Positions 26,567 through 35,884 of a DNA stretch of 54,624 bases are shown piece by piece. The position numbers and the translations under genes were made by a program. The first letter of the stretch is position 1. The number at the start of each line of letters is the position of its first letter. A model generated the notes under the pieces. It was not told where the DNA came from. It saw nothing but the letters and a program-made list of their open reading frames with translations, and ran no database searches. The stretch comes from Streptococcus pseudopneumoniae ATCC BAA-960 = CCUG 49455 (GTDB lineage: Bacteria; Bacillota; Bacilli; Lactobacillales; Streptococcaceae), in contig NZ_MWSM01000015.1 in assembly GCF_002087075.1 (NCBI RefSeq), positions 1 to 54,624 of the forward strand, in the 5' to 3' direction.

Positions 26567-28024
26567 TTAATCCATTGATGTCTCATCAGGTATTCTAACA
26601 CCTGCTGGTATGAATTGAATAAAGACTCCAAAAGATGGACCTGAGTAGCGAGCTCGTAAAAAATCATTGACTATTTCTGATTCTGCAAGGTCAACCTTAA
26701 ATTTCTCTGGCGCTATCAAGCCATCTTTACTAAAGACTAAATCTTCTCCTCCATGACCATTACTCCATTTTCCCTCAATACTAGAGAAATCTCCATTTTT
26801 TATGGCATTAATGTCCATTTTCCCAGAAGTATTTTGATTTGATGAAGATGCTGTTGCAGCAAATTTTTCTGTTACAGATTTCCAAGTCAGACTAGATAGA
26901 TTCATTCGAGCACCAGGACTGACTTCATCCTCTGTCTTAGCTTCTTTAACCTTCTCTAGTTTGTCCCCACTACTATTCAATTTCCAAATGGTATGAATGG
27001 TCTGTGGATCTCCTGCGAACGGATTCCACTGGGTATAATGCTTCCCATCTTCTAGGAGATAGGCCTTAAAGCGTGTTCCAAGCATCTGCATTTTATTTTC
27101 AGCATTGGTGAGGCGAATAACTTTCTGATCTTTGAGTGTAAAAATATCTAAAATCTCACTACCATTTTTCGAAAAGACAATCAATTCATCAATGCCATTT
27201 TTATCCATATCAACCATTGCATAGGTGAAGGATTGACTGCGTTCTGCCATCCCTGCATAGATATTAGCAGTTAGATTGATGTTATCCTTAACCTCTGACT
27301 TATGGTCTAAAATAAATTCATAATCCTTCAAAATACTATTATAAGGACTGTAATCTACGGTTGATTTAGTTTTCTCTGTCCCTTTGTCTGCACTACTCCC
27401 GCTAGGAAGCTTATCTGAAACTGATTTCCAGCTTAAAGTCTCCAGAGAAATGGGAGAACCGACCCCAAGATCCGCTAGTTCTTGAGCTTCCTTAGCCTTT
27501 ACCAAAGACTGCCCATCTTCACTAAATTGGTAGTGAGCATAGATGTGACTCGTTGCTGTACCAGCTCCACGATAGAGCAGAGAATTATCTGGCAAGATAC
27601 CGACTGTCATTCTCTCACCAATCTGGTCTAAACGATTTTCTTGATTAGTCAAACGAATCACCTTTTCGTCTTTCAGCGTACGAATATCAAGTAAACTCTT
27701 TTCGCCACTCTTCATTTCAAGAGCAAGCAAGAGTTCATCGACTCCATCATTATTCAAATCCGTCTTGTGGTAAACCACATCTGTATAAAATCCTTGAGAA
27801 GATTTCACTTGACTAGCTAGGGGATTGACATCCATACCTTTCGGCAAGGTTCCTTTCGCTACTTTTTCATAGTCATCCAAAACTTTATTATAGTAACTGT
27901 AGTCTATTTCTGGACTTGCTACTTCCTCGGATGCTGGTTCCGCGCTTTTATTCCAAGGTAGATACTGACAACCTCCTAGAACTAATGTCAGTGAAAGTGT
28001 TGTGGCTAATAATAACTTTTTCAT
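26567..28024 (-). CDS. Surface lipoprotein with duplicated domain and C-terminal DUF6287
   Basis: A 485-residue lipoprotein: signal peptide MKKLLLATTLSLTLVLGG with lipobox cysteine C19. Two homologous halves of about 170 residues follow, each beginning with DYS.YN..L.DYE, carrying a Ca-loop-like sequence (DLNNDGVDEL and DMDKNGIDEL), TLKD.KVIRLTN.EN and ending LSWKSV. The last 85 residues (from MDINAIKNGDFSSIEGKW) match a streptococcal domain I recall as DUF6287. It is anchored on the outer membrane face. No function is known. It lies downstream of two choline-binding protein genes and may be read with them, although a strong hairpin intervenes. Confidence 0.8.
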   Translation of the reverse strand: MKKLLLATTLSLTLVLGGCQYLPWNKSAEPASEEVASPEIDYSYYNKVLDDYEKVAKGTLPKGMDVNPLASQVKSSQGFYTDVVYHKTDLNNDGVDELLLALEMKSGEKSLLDIRTLKDEKVIRLTNQENRLDQIGERMTVGILPDNSLLYRGAGTATSHIYAHYQFSEDGQSLVKAKEAQELADLGVGSPISLETLSWKSVSDKLPSGSSADKGTEKTKSTVDYSPYNSILKDYEFILDHKSEVKDNINLTANIYAGMAERSQSFTYAMVDMDKNGIDELIVFSKNGSEILDIFTLKDQKVIRLTNAENKMQMLGTRFKAYLLEDGKHYTQWNPFAGDPQTIHTIWKLNSSGDKLEKVKEAKTEDEVSPGARMNLSSLTWKSVTEKFAATASSSNQNTSGKMDINAIKNGDFSSIEGKWSNGHGGEDLVFSKDGLIAPEKFKVDLAESEIVNDFLRARYSGPSFGVFIQFIPAGVRIPDETSMD

Positions 28025-28040
28025 ATTATTCCCTTATCTA

Positions 28041-28076
28041 AGTGAAAGGAATCAGCCTGTGCTAATTCCTTTCACT
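28041..28076. terminator. Perfect 12-bp hairpin between cbp and lipoprotein genes
   Basis: AGTGAAAGGAAT (28041-28052) pairs exactly with ATTCCTTTCACT (28065-28076). In the sense (minus) direction the tail TAGATAAGG is poor in T, so it may be a leaky terminator or an mRNA 3' stabiliser; in the plus direction it is followed by ATTTTTATT. Confidence 0.6.
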
Positions 28077-28085
28077 ATTTTTATT

Positions 28086-29147
28086 CTATTTAACCCACTT
28101 ACCTGAGCCATCTACTTTGTAGCCATCTGGAGTACGTTCGTTGACTGCCATCTTACCATTTGACTTGAGATAGTAGTCACCTACCCATGTGTTACGAGCA
28201 TAGCTTCCTTCTGATGTTAGGTAATAGTAAGATTTGTAGCTACTATCATAGATCCACTCACTCTTAGCCATTTTACCATCTGATTTGAGGTAGTAGCTTC
28301 CAGCCCAAGCATTACGAGCGTAACTACCTTCTGATGTCAGGTAGTAATAAGACTTATAGTTACTATCATAAATCCACTCGCTCTTCGCCATGTAGCCACC
28401 TGACTTAAGGTAGTAATTGCCTGACCAAGCATTTTGAACAAAGTGACCTGAAGCATTTAAGTAGAAGTAAGAATTGTACTGAACATCAAAAATCCATTGA
28501 TTGACTACTTTAACACCAGCTTGATAGTAAGAAGAACCTGACCAGCCAGTCTGACCTGAGGTAGAGTTAGTAGATTGTTTTGGAGTTTCAGTAGTTGTTG
28601 GTGTTGTAGATGATTGTGTTGAAGATACTAGACCAGCAAATTTACCGTCTTTAATACTAAAAATAGGAGATTCTCCTTTGTATTGATGACGAAGCTTAGT
28701 CTGAGAATCAATATAAAATTCACTTACATAGGCTTCATATTTGTATTCACCATCAGGAATCGATTCATATGAATAAGAGTCAATGCTGCTTTTTGTTAAA
28801 TCATAGGATCTCAATCTAACACTTGCTCCGGTGTCATTATCCACAACCTCTTTTGTTTTAGCATTAACAAGCTTCGTTCTTACAATAATAGAATCTTGCT
28901 TACTATTCCAATTATTAACAAAATTAGGATTAACACTATCAATTGAAAAAGTGACAGAAACGCCACGATTTTTATCATAACCAACCAAACTTAGATTGAC
29001 CTTGTGATCAACATTACCAACTGCAACAATGTCATCAGCATGCACTGTTTTTGCTGAAAAAGGTAGAACTCCCGCTGTGTCAATAGTTGACAATACTCCG
29101 ACTGTTGAAAGTGCCAAAGCACATACTAATAATTTCTTTTTGTTCAT
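28086..29147 (-). CDS. Choline-binding surface protein (first of tandem pair)
   Basis: A 353-residue secreted protein. A signal peptide with the unusual stretch DTAGVLPFSAKTVHAD is followed by a domain of about 140 residues (VNLSLVGYDKNRGVSVTFSID...), a Ser/Thr-rich linker and six or so choline-binding repeats of the form YYLKS.GKMAKSEWIYD and SYYYLTSEGSYARN, ending GKWVK. The repeats bind phosphocholine on teichoic acids, so the protein sits on the cell wall. The N-terminal module is not recognised and may be adhesive. Its paralogue lies 54 nt upstream and they are probably co-transcribed. Confidence 0.85.
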   Translation of the reverse strand: MNKKKLLVCALALSTVGVLSTIDTAGVLPFSAKTVHADDIVAVGNVDHKVNLSLVGYDKNRGVSVTFSIDSVNPNFVNNWNSKQDSIIVRTKLVNAKTKEVVDNDTGASVRLRSYDLTKSSIDSYSYESIPDGEYKYEAYVSEFYIDSQTKLRHQYKGESPIFSIKDGKFAGLVSSTQSSTTPTTTETPKQSTNSTSGQTGWSGSSYYQAGVKVVNQWIFDVQYNSYFYLNASGHFVQNAWSGNYYLKSGGYMAKSEWIYDSNYKSYYYLTSEGSYARNAWAGSYYLKSDGKMAKSEWIYDSSYKSYYYLTSEGSYARNTWVGDYYLKSNGKMAVNERTPDGYKVDGSGKWVK

Positions 29148-29201
29148 GTTTTTAATTTCCTTTATTTTTTAGTCTTTATTTGTTTAAAGTGCAACATTTA
29201 T

Positions 29202-30440
29202 CTATCCGACAAAACGATGATTCTTTACACGAAAGACAACAGATTGTCCATCATATACCTTACCATCTTGTCCTTTTCCTTTGATAACAAAGAGATAACT
29301 TCCATCTGGAGTTGCACTAAAGAAGTGACGAGTTTGAAAAACACGTAGACTTGGACTGTAAGTAGCAGTAAAATGAGCATCTGTAGAAACCTTACCTGTA
29401 TTTACATCAATTAAGGCAAAATCATAGGCTACTTGATAAGATGAAGATGGAGTACTAGGTAGAGCAATATCGATATAGGTCATAGCATCATTGACATGGT
29501 AAAGGCTTATTCCTAATGATGTTGCTTGTGAACTGCTGGCTGTATGAGTTCCCTTAGAGCGGATCCACTTACCTGATCCATCAACTTGATAACCATCTGG
29601 TGTACGCTCATTCACTGCCATCTTACCATTTGACTTGAGATAGTAGTCACCTACCCATGTGTTACGAGCATAGCTTCCTTCTGATGTTAAGTAATAGTAA
29701 GAGCTGTAGTTACTGTCATAAATCCATTCACCTTTAGCCATCTTGCCGTTTGACTTGAGATAATAGTTACCCACCCAAGTATTACGGGCGTAACTTCCTT
29801 CCGACGTTAGGTAGTAATATGAACCATAATTCTTATCATAAATCCACTCGCTTTTAGCCATATATCCACCTGACTTGAGGTAGTAGTTTCCTACCCAAGC
29901 ATTTTGAACATAATTAGCTGAAGCATCTAGGTAGAAGTAGGAATTATAGTTCTTATCAAAAATCCACTTACTGGTAACTTTGCTACCATTTTGGTAGTAG
30001 GACGAACCTGACCAGCCATCTTTTTGACTCGTTGTTGATTGGTTAAAAGTCTTTGGAGTTGAGGAAGCTGTTGTTTTACCAGTCAACTTCTTAACAGCCT
30101 CTTTAAACTCTTCTACAGTCCCCTTCCACTCTATGTAATTGGCACCAGACTTATTTTCAAGAGCTATATAATTTCGAGCAGTTTCTTCGAAATAAGATAA
30201 TTCTGGAGTGGTTTTTGTAGCCCAAATAATGGGACGATTAGCAGTTCCCTTCCATCCTTTAAATACTTCTGAATCTTTTGGAACAAGAATATAATATTTA
30301 GCAGTTGGATTAAGCGTTTGTGTGTCAGCCTGCACTGTTTGCGCTGAAAAAGGTAGAACTCCTGCTGTGTCCACAAGAGAGACCAATCCAAATGTTGCAG
30401 CCGCTAGGCTAGTTACTAAAACTGTTTTTGACTTCATCAT
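29202..30440 (-). CDS. Choline-binding surface protein (second of tandem pair)
   Basis: A 412-residue paralogue of the neighbouring gene. The signal peptide shares DTAGVLPFSAQTV.AD; then a different N-terminal module (about residues 45-125, with PIIWATKTTPELSYFEETARNY), a central set of choline-binding repeats, and a C-terminal domain of about 110 residues after the repeats (SLGISLYHVNDAMTYIDIALP...). This last domain resembles the N-terminal module of the first protein in length and style (both end KGQDGKVYDG.S or YKGESPIFSIK.. then V). The start is ATG 30440 behind AAAGGAG, not the TTG one codon earlier. Confidence 0.84.
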   Translation of the reverse strand: MMKSKTVLVTSLAAATFGLVSLVDTAGVLPFSAQTVQADTQTLNPTAKYYILVPKDSEVFKGWKGTANRPIIWATKTTPELSYFEETARNYIALENKSGANYIEWKGTVEEFKEAVKKLTGKTTASSTPKTFNQSTTSQKDGWSGSSYYQNGSKVTSKWIFDKNYNSYFYLDASANYVQNAWVGNYYLKSGGYMAKSEWIYDKNYGSYYYLTSEGSYARNTWVGNYYLKSNGKMAKGEWIYDSNYSSYYYLTSEGSYARNTWVGDYYLKSNGKMAVNERTPDGYQVDGSGKWIRSKGTHTASSSQATSLGISLYHVNDAMTYIDIALPSTPSSSYQVAYDFALIDVNTGKVSTDAHFTATYSPSLRVFQTRHFFSATPDGSYLFVIKGKGQDGKVYDGQSVVFRVKNHRFVG

Positions 30441-30479
30441 CAAAAATCTCCTTTAAAATTTTATTGTTTACGATTACAG

Positions 30480-30492
30480 TATAGCATGCTAT
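30480..30492 (-). promoter_or_regulatory. Extended -10 promoter of the cbp pair
   Basis: TGCTATACT on the minus strand with -10 TATACT near 30479-30484 and no consensus -35. Upstream are repeats of GTAAATA and two near-identical segments GAAAAGCGTATCTATATTTAC and GAAAAAGCGTAACTATATTTAC (each about 22 nt, at 30505 and 30553), flanking the poly-C run; they could be activator sites. Confidence 0.5.
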
Positions 30493-30541
30493 TTACCTTA
30501 TTTACGAAAAGCGTATCTATATTTACCTTTATTGAACAATT

Positions 30542-30552
30542 CCCCCCCCCCC
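30542..30552. repeat. Poly-C tract (11 C)
   Basis: Eleven consecutive C in an otherwise AT-rich intergenic region between the divergent cbp and rgg-type genes, between the two direct repeats. Such homopolymers are prone to slipped-strand length change and could alter the spacing of the flanking sites. Confidence 0.8.
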
Positions 30553-30647
30553 GAAAAAGCGTAACTATATTTACTTTTTTCTAAAAATTCTCTTAAAAAC
30601 TGGTAGAATTATGATAGAATGGAAAAAAGGACTTGAGGAGATTTAGG

Positions 30648-31577
30648 ATGCAAGATGAAAGTGTTTATGGATTAGTCTATAAGGCCATCCGTGAGGAGAG
30701 AGGGTTTACACAGAAGGAAGCCGCTGGTACTACAGTGACCCCTCACTTTTTACGTCAGTTTGAGCAAGGGAAATCTCGAATAACCATTCAAAAATTTGAA
30801 GAGATTCTGTCTAATATTGGAATTGATAAGGAGACCTTTGATAGTCTCAAAACGCAGATGTTTCCAACTGAATTTCATAAATTACAGGCTCAAGTTGCTG
30901 ATTTGGCCTATAAGCGTGAATTTAAAAAGATCCTTAGCTTGATTAATCAGCCTCTGGAAAATCCTGGAATCGCTGAACACTATGTGATCGCCAATCGTGT
31001 AGTCAATAAATTTGCTATCGCAAACATCATCGGCGATTCTTTTCTGACTCCAAAAGACTATCAAGAACTAGAATATATCAAGAACTATCTAAGTGAATTA
31101 GACGACTGGAACAAAATTGAGGTCAATATCTTTTCATCTATCCTGCCTCACTTTTCAATCGAATTTTTAGATTATAGACTCTACCACTTATTAGATACTC
31201 TAAAAAAACAGACTGAATACCATTCAATCCGTACTGCTGACTACTATATTGCCTGCTTAAGAACTGCTATCAAGCATTACTCTGTTAATGGCTACTATGA
31301 CAAAGCTGAGAGCTTAGCTATGAAAACCTTGGAAGTGATTAATACTTTCCCTCTACTGAGCACCAAGATGACAGAGATGATTAGTCTTTCCATGGAACGG
31401 GCTAATAATTTTCTCAGAAAAGATGATGTCAGAGGTCTAGAGCTTGCTAAGCATATCTTTGCCAGTCTTGATAACTTTGAAAAGGTCTATCCAAATCAAC
31501 TTCTGACTCGAATGAGAGAGGATTTCTTTGTTACTGTCACACAACTCAATCACACTGGACAACCTTTAGATGTCTAG
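30648..31577 (+). CDS. Rgg/GadR/MutR-type transcriptional regulator
   Basis: A 309-residue regulator: an N-terminal XRE helix-turn-helix (IREERGFTQKEAAGTTVTPHFLRQFEQGKSRI, about residues 12-48) and a long helical C-terminal repeat domain as in peptide-sensing Rgg proteins. I start at ATG 30648; the TTG five codons upstream overlaps the GAGGAG ribosome-binding site. It is divergent from the tandem choline-binding genes, the usual arrangement for a regulator and its targets. No short hydrophobic peptide gene is seen next to it, so its signal, if any, is unknown. Confidence 0.85.
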   Translation: MQDESVYGLVYKAIREERGFTQKEAAGTTVTPHFLRQFEQGKSRITIQKFEEILSNIGIDKETFDSLKTQMFPTEFHKLQAQVADLAYKREFKKILSLINQPLENPGIAEHYVIANRVVNKFAIANIIGDSFLTPKDYQELEYIKNYLSELDDWNKIEVNIFSSILPHFSIEFLDYRLYHLLDTLKKQTEYHSIRTADYYIACLRTAIKHYSVNGYYDKAESLAMKTLEVINTFPLLSTKMTEMISLSMERANNFLRKDDVRGLELAKHIFASLDNFEKVYPNQLLTRMREDFFVTVTQLNHTGQPLDV

Positions 31578-31587
31578 GTTAGAAATC

Positions 31588-31625
31588 AAAAAGCTTGAGG
31601 AACAACATATTTCCTCAGGCTTTTC
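31588..31625. terminator. Bidirectional terminator between rgg-type gene and mutS2
   Basis: AAAAAGCTTGAGGAA pairs with TTCCTCAGGCTTTT around an 8-nt loop, with A and T tails on the two sides; it ends next to the mutS2 stop codon. Confidence 0.85.
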
Positions 31626-33962
31626 TTATCCTTTAAAAGTCACAATAGTTGCACCACTGCCTCCAGCATTTTGTGGGGCATAGCCGAAACTCTTGACATG
31701 TTTGTTTCTTTGCAAGTATTTGGTAACTCCTTCACGGATGACACCTGTTCCGATACCATGGATGATATCGACTTGGGCCATATTGTTAAGCAAGGCTTGG
31801 TCGATAAAGGCATCTAGCTCATTCATGGCTTCTTCATAGCGCTTGCCTCGAAGATCCAGTCTGGCTTGTGGGCCACGACCAGAAGTTCGTTTCACGACAT
31901 TGACCTGTTTCTTCTTGACTGGTTTTTCTTGCTGGGCTTGAACAAGGTCAAACTCTTTCTCTTCCAAGGTCATCTTAATCAAGCCAACTTGGGCTTCCCA
32001 GCGGCCATCTTTGAGTTGACTGGTCAAGGTACCACGCTGACCATAACTGAGAACCACGATATCATCTCCCACCTTTGGAGCACGTTTTTTCTTGGCCTTT
32101 TGAAGAACCTTGTTTTTGGACAAATCTACTTTTTCAGGAGCCAATTTTTTCAATTTGGCCTTGGCTTCTATGATTTCGTGGGGTTTAAGTTGAGATTTGC
32201 TGTGGAGATTTTTAAGAATCTGGTCACTCTCACTTAGAGCCATGTCCACAATCTCAGCGGCCTGTTCACGCGCCTTATTAAGCTCGGTTTCCTTTTCACG
32301 ATTGAGTTCGTTGTAAAGTTTTTTGAGAGCACGGTTCATCTTGAGATTTTCTTGCTCCACCTCACGGATATTGTCCAAGCGTTTGCGGCTCTCTAGCGTC
32401 TGCTCTTCCAGCTGCTCAATAATCCGATTGACATCATTGTCCTGATCGACCTGCTGGCTGGCATCCCCTACGATAACTTCAGATAGACCTAGACGTTTGG
32501 CAATTTCAAAGGCATTGCTTCGGCCAGGCACACCCTGCATAAAGCGATAGGTTGGGCGAAGAGTTGCAGTATCAAACTCCATGCTGGCATTTTGCACAAA
32601 GGCTGTCTCAATACCGTAGGCCTTGAGTTCTGGATAGTGGGTGGTCGCCATGGTCTTGACCTGACGCAGGCGAAGGTCCTCCAGAATAGCCATGGCAAGG
32701 GCTGCTCCCTCTTGGGGATCAGTACCAGCCCCCAACTCATCCAAAAGTAAGAGTGAATGTTGGTTAACCTTGCCAAGAATATCCACGATATTGGTCATGT
32801 GACTAGAGAAGGTAGACAAGCTCTGCTCAATAGACTGCTCATCTCCAATATCGGCAAAGATTTCTTCAAAAATACCAACACGACTTCCCTTGTCTGCTAA
32901 AATCGGCAAACCAGACTGAGCCATGACCTGCGTCAAGCCCAGAGTTTTAAGCATGATGGTCTTACCACCAGTATTGGGACCTGTAATAACAATGGCTGTT
33001 AAATCTTGACTAAAATGGACATCATTTGCGACGGCATTTTTGACCAGAGGATGGCAGACATGGAGCAGTTGAATCTCTTGATTTTCTGACAGCTGAGGAA
33101 CGACCGCTTGTCTTTCTTGGATAAAGCGGACCTTGGCACGAATCAAGTCCAGATGACCGATAATCCAAGCATCATTGGCAATCTCAGCCGCATGAGGGCG
33201 AACACGCTCCGAGATTTCTTGGAGAATGCGAAGCATTTCATAACGCTCATCTGCTCGCAAACTGGCAATTTCTTCGCTCAGTTTGACCACCTCACGGGGT
33301 TCAATATAGACGGTATTTCCACTAGCAGAAATATCATGAACAACACCTGCAATCTTATTGCGGTAGGTGTTTTTGACTGGTAAAACCTGACGGCCGTTTC
33401 TGCTGGCAATAATCCCTTCTGTCAACATCTGCGCTTTTTGCTTGAGCAAATCCTGTAAAACATCGCGTACCTGACTCTCGCTATCATGGATTTTTCGACG
33501 GATGCGCGCCAATTCTTCACTGGCAAAATTTTCAATGAAACCTGCATCATTAAAAGCTTGGAGATTTCCTTGTAATTGCGGAAAATCATGTAATTTCTCA
33601 AACCAGAAGGCTAACTCTTCCAAGCTGACATTTTCCAGATTAGCATAAAAACTTTGCAGTTCTCGACTAGCAAGAAGCACGCGCTTCAAGAGGAGAAACT
33701 CCTCTATATTGAGGTCTGCCCCCATCTCCAACCGTTTGCAGACTCCTGCAATTTCCTTGGTTGCGAGAATGGTAAAATGCGGTTGCTCAACGAAAAGAGC
33801 CTGCATTTCCTTCATCTCAGCAAAAGCCTGTTTGATTTTATCCGCTTTGGCAGTCGGAGCTAGCTGTCTCAATTGCTCCAAGCCCTGCTCAGTCAACAAA
33901 TGGGGTTCAAACAAGGCCTTGACCTTATTGAACTCTAATGTTTCTAATATTTTCTTGTTCAT
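31626..33962 (-). CDS. mutS2: MutS2 (RqcU) ATPase with Smr domain
   Basis: MutS2 is a MutS-family ATPase; in Bacillus it acts on collided ribosomes and in other species it has been linked with suppression of recombination. The 778-residue protein has the MutS core with Walker A GPNTGGKT and [16 protein letters not shown], a long coiled coil (about residues 510-600) and a C-terminal Smr endonuclease-like domain ([24 protein letters not shown]). It lacks the mismatch-recognition domain of MutS. Intact, full length. Confidence 0.96.
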   Translation of the reverse strand: MNKKILETLEFNKVKALFEPHLLTEQGLEQLRQLAPTAKADKIKQAFAEMKEMQALFVEQPHFTILATKEIAGVCKRLEMGADLNIEEFLLLKRVLLASRELQSFYANLENVSLEELAFWFEKLHDFPQLQGNLQAFNDAGFIENFASEELARIRRKIHDSESQVRDVLQDLLKQKAQMLTEGIIASRNGRQVLPVKNTYRNKIAGVVHDISASGNTVYIEPREVVKLSEEIASLRADERYEMLRILQEISERVRPHAAEIANDAWIIGHLDLIRAKVRFIQERQAVVPQLSENQEIQLLHVCHPLVKNAVANDVHFSQDLTAIVITGPNTGGKTIMLKTLGLTQVMAQSGLPILADKGSRVGIFEEIFADIGDEQSIEQSLSTFSSHMTNIVDILGKVNQHSLLLLDELGAGTDPQEGAALAMAILEDLRLRQVKTMATTHYPELKAYGIETAFVQNASMEFDTATLRPTYRFMQGVPGRSNAFEIAKRLGLSEVIVGDASQQVDQDNDVNRIIEQLEEQTLESRKRLDNIREVEQENLKMNRALKKLYNELNREKETELNKAREQAAEIVDMALSESDQILKNLHSKSQLKPHEIIEAKAKLKKLAPEKVDLSKNKVLQKAKKKRAPKVGDDIVVLSYGQRGTLTSQLKDGRWEAQVGLIKMTLEEKEFDLVQAQQEKPVKKKQVNVVKRTSGRGPQARLDLRGKRYEEAMNELDAFIDQALLNNMAQVDIIHGIGTGVIREGVTKYLQRNKHVKSFGYAPQNAGGSGATIVTFKG

Positions 33963-34038
33963 CTTTATTTCCTTGTCTTTGAATGTCTAGGTGTGGTAGC
34001 TTTTTACATTCTGATAGATTCGAGTCAAATCTGTAAAC

Positions 34039-34065
34039 AAAGGGCTAGGAAAACTCCTGCCCTTT
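34039..34065 (-). terminator. Terminator after cvpA
   Basis: AAAGGGC...TCCTGCCCTTT hairpin; on the minus strand it is followed by GTTT. It lies immediately after the cvpA stop codon and before mutS2. Confidence 0.65.
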
Positions 34066-34614
34066 TTATCCGATTAAATTTGTCACCCAGATTTGTTTGA
34101 GCCAACTAGTTGTTACCGGTATGCTCTGGATGATGTGTTTTGCGACGATACTCTTTTCAAGAGGATTTTGTATAGCTGCCATGGGGATGGTCGCCAAGAT
34201 GGTCAAGGCCATTTGCAAGACAAATAAGGTCACCAACATGGACAAGATACCTGCTGAAACTTGGAACAACTTACCACCCAATTTTTTACTAGGAATCAAG
34301 TGTAAGAGGAGACCAAGCAAACGACCGATGCTATAGACAATCCCAAATACAAGCAAGAAGCCGATCCCTGCATAAAAGACCTTATCCAACTGAAAGAGTT
34401 GATCCGATGGGAAAAAGAAAGTTCCCTGACCTTCCTGCGGATTTGCATAAGGGAGCAGCAAATGAAACTGCTCGCCAAGCCCCTTGTAAAACTGACCAGC
34501 CATAAAAGCAGATGCCAGTGCTGAAATCAGGTAATAAACCTGTAAGAGCAGGCCTCTCCGATAGCCGATATAAAATCCCCAAGCCAAGACCAATAGAAGA
34601 AGGAGTGAAATCAT
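34066..34614 (-). CDS. CvpA family membrane protein
   Basis: A 182-residue protein with four hydrophobic helices and the CvpA pattern (MISLLLLLVLAWGFYIGYRRGLL at the N-terminus). In enterobacteria CvpA is needed for colicin V production; in Firmicutes the family (YshB in Bacillus) has no firm role. It overlaps zapA by 4 nt and precedes mutS2, an order seen in many Firmicutes (zapA, cvpA, mutS2). Confidence 0.88.
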   Translation of the reverse strand: MISLLLLLVLAWGFYIGYRRGLLLQVYYLISALASAFMAGQFYKGLGEQFHLLLPYANPQEGQGTFFFPSDQLFQLDKVFYAGIGFLLVFGIVYSIGRLLGLLLHLIPSKKLGGKLFQVSAGILSMLVTLFVLQMALTILATIPMAAIQNPLEKSIVAKHIIQSIPVTTSWLKQIWVTNLIG

Positions 34615-34913
34615 AAGGAGTCCTCAATCTTGCTCTGTTCTTGCTTGCAAGTCACAAGCTTGTGACGGAGTTCTTCTAGCTCTTGCTCCTTATCGTCAAA
34701 TTCAATCTCACGGCTGAGCTGAGTTGATAAACAGTTGACTGCCAACAAAAGAGCGATGGTTTCATCGTCTGCACTAGGCATTTGTTCTTTAATTGCTTGG
34801 TATTTTTCTGTCGCAACCTTGGCGATTTCCTCCATAAAAAGGTTATCATGCTCGCTTGTCAAGGTTAATGATTTTTTCCCGAATGTAAATTTGAATCGAT
34901 TTAGATTTGCCAT
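34611..34913 (-). CDS. zapA: Cell division protein ZapA
   Basis: ZapA bundles FtsZ filaments at the division ring. The 100-residue protein has the ZapA fold: short beta-rich head (NRFKFTFGKKSLTLTSEHD) and coiled-coil tail (FDDKEQELEELRHKLV). I start at ATG 34913, because the GTG three codons upstream is the GAGGTG ribosome-binding site. It has a good promoter (34931-34959) and overlaps cvpA. Confidence 0.9.
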   Translation of the reverse strand: MANLNRFKFTFGKKSLTLTSEHDNLFMEEIAKVATEKYQAIKEQMPSADDETIALLLAVNCLSTQLSREIEFDDKEQELEELRHKLVTCKQEQSKIEDSL

Positions 34914-34930
34914 AAAATTCACCTCACGAT

Positions 34931-34959
34931 ATTATACCAAAATTCGCTAATTTTGTCAG
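34931..34959 (-). promoter_or_regulatory. zapA promoter
   Basis: CTGACA, 17-nt spacer, TATAAT with TGG extended -10 on the minus strand (-10 at 34931-34936). Confidence 0.8.
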
Positions 34960-34982
34960 TTTTTACAAATTTGCCTGCTTTT

Positions 34983-34992
34983 ATGGTACAAT
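34983..34992 (+). promoter_or_regulatory. rnhC extended -10 promoter, very close to the start codon
   Basis: TATGGTACAAT, -10 TACAAT at 34987-34992. The rnhC ATG is at 35000, so the expected transcription start would coincide with the start codon. Confidence 0.65.
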
Positions 34993-34999
34993 AGAAACT

Positions 35000-35881
35000 A
35001 TGGCAAGTATAACACTCACACCAAGTGAAAAGAAGATTCAGGCTTTTCTTGAACACTATCAAACCAGTCTGGCTCCTAGTAAGAATCCCTATATCCGCTA
35101 CTTTTTGAGACTGCCTCAGGCAACGGTTTCTATCTATACTTCTGGAAAGGTCTTGCTTCAGGGTGAAGGAGCTGAGAAATATGCTCGTTTCTTTGGCTAT
35201 CAAGTTGTAGAGGAAACCAGCGGACAAAATCTTCCTTTGATTGGGACAGATGAGGTGGGAAATGGTTCCTACTTTGGTGGACTTGCAGTTGTGGCTTCCT
35301 TTGTCACACCTGACCAGCATGCTTTCTTGCGAAAACTCGGTGTGGGGGATTCTAAAACTCTGACCGACCAAAAGATTCGTCAGATTGCCCCTATCCTCAA
35401 GGACAAAATCCAGCACCAGGCACTGCTTCTCTCACCAAGCAAGTACAACGAGGTCATCGGAGACCGCTACAATGCTGTTTCGGTTAAGGTTGCCCTCCAT
35501 AACCAGGCTATCTATCTCCTTCTTCAAAAAGGCGTTCAACCTGAGAAAATTGTGATTGATGCCTTTACCAGTGCTAAAAATTATGACAAGTACTTGGCAC
35601 AAGAGGCCAATCGTTTCAGCAATCCTATCAGCTTAGAAGAAAAGGCTGAGGGCGAATACTTGGCTGTCGCAGTTTCTTCTATCATTGCGCGTGATCTCTT
35701 TCTGGAAAATCTAGAAAATCTAGGACGAGAACTGGGTTATCAACTTCCAAGTGGAGCTGGAACAGCTTCTGATAAGGTAGCTAGCCAGATTTTACAAGCC
35801 TATGGTATGCAGGGACTCAACTTCTGCGCCAAACTGCACTTTAAAAATACTGAAAAAGCGAAAAAACGCTTAGAAAGGTAA
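35000..35881 (+). CDS. rnhC: Ribonuclease HIII
   Basis: RNase HIII cleaves RNA in RNA:DNA hybrids, for example R-loops and primers. The 293-residue protein has the N-terminal TBP-like domain and the catalytic domain starting [16 protein letters not shown], with the first acidic residue, and later [12 protein letters not shown]. The chosen ATG has no Shine-Dalgarno sequence upstream; the promoter lies immediately before it. It is 3 nt from lepB and divergent from zapA. Confidence 0.95.
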   Translation: MASITLTPSEKKIQAFLEHYQTSLAPSKNPYIRYFLRLPQATVSIYTSGKVLLQGEGAEKYARFFGYQVVEETSGQNLPLIGTDEVGNGSYFGGLAVVASFVTPDQHAFLRKLGVGDSKTLTDQKIRQIAPILKDKIQHQALLLSPSKYNEVIGDRYNAVSVKVALHNQAIYLLLQKGVQPEKIVIDAFTSAKNYDKYLAQEANRFSNPISLEEKAEGEYLAVAVSSIIARDLFLENLENLGRELGYQLPSGAGTASDKVASQILQAYGMQGLNFCAKLHFKNTEKAKKRLER

Positions 35882-35884
35882 GTT

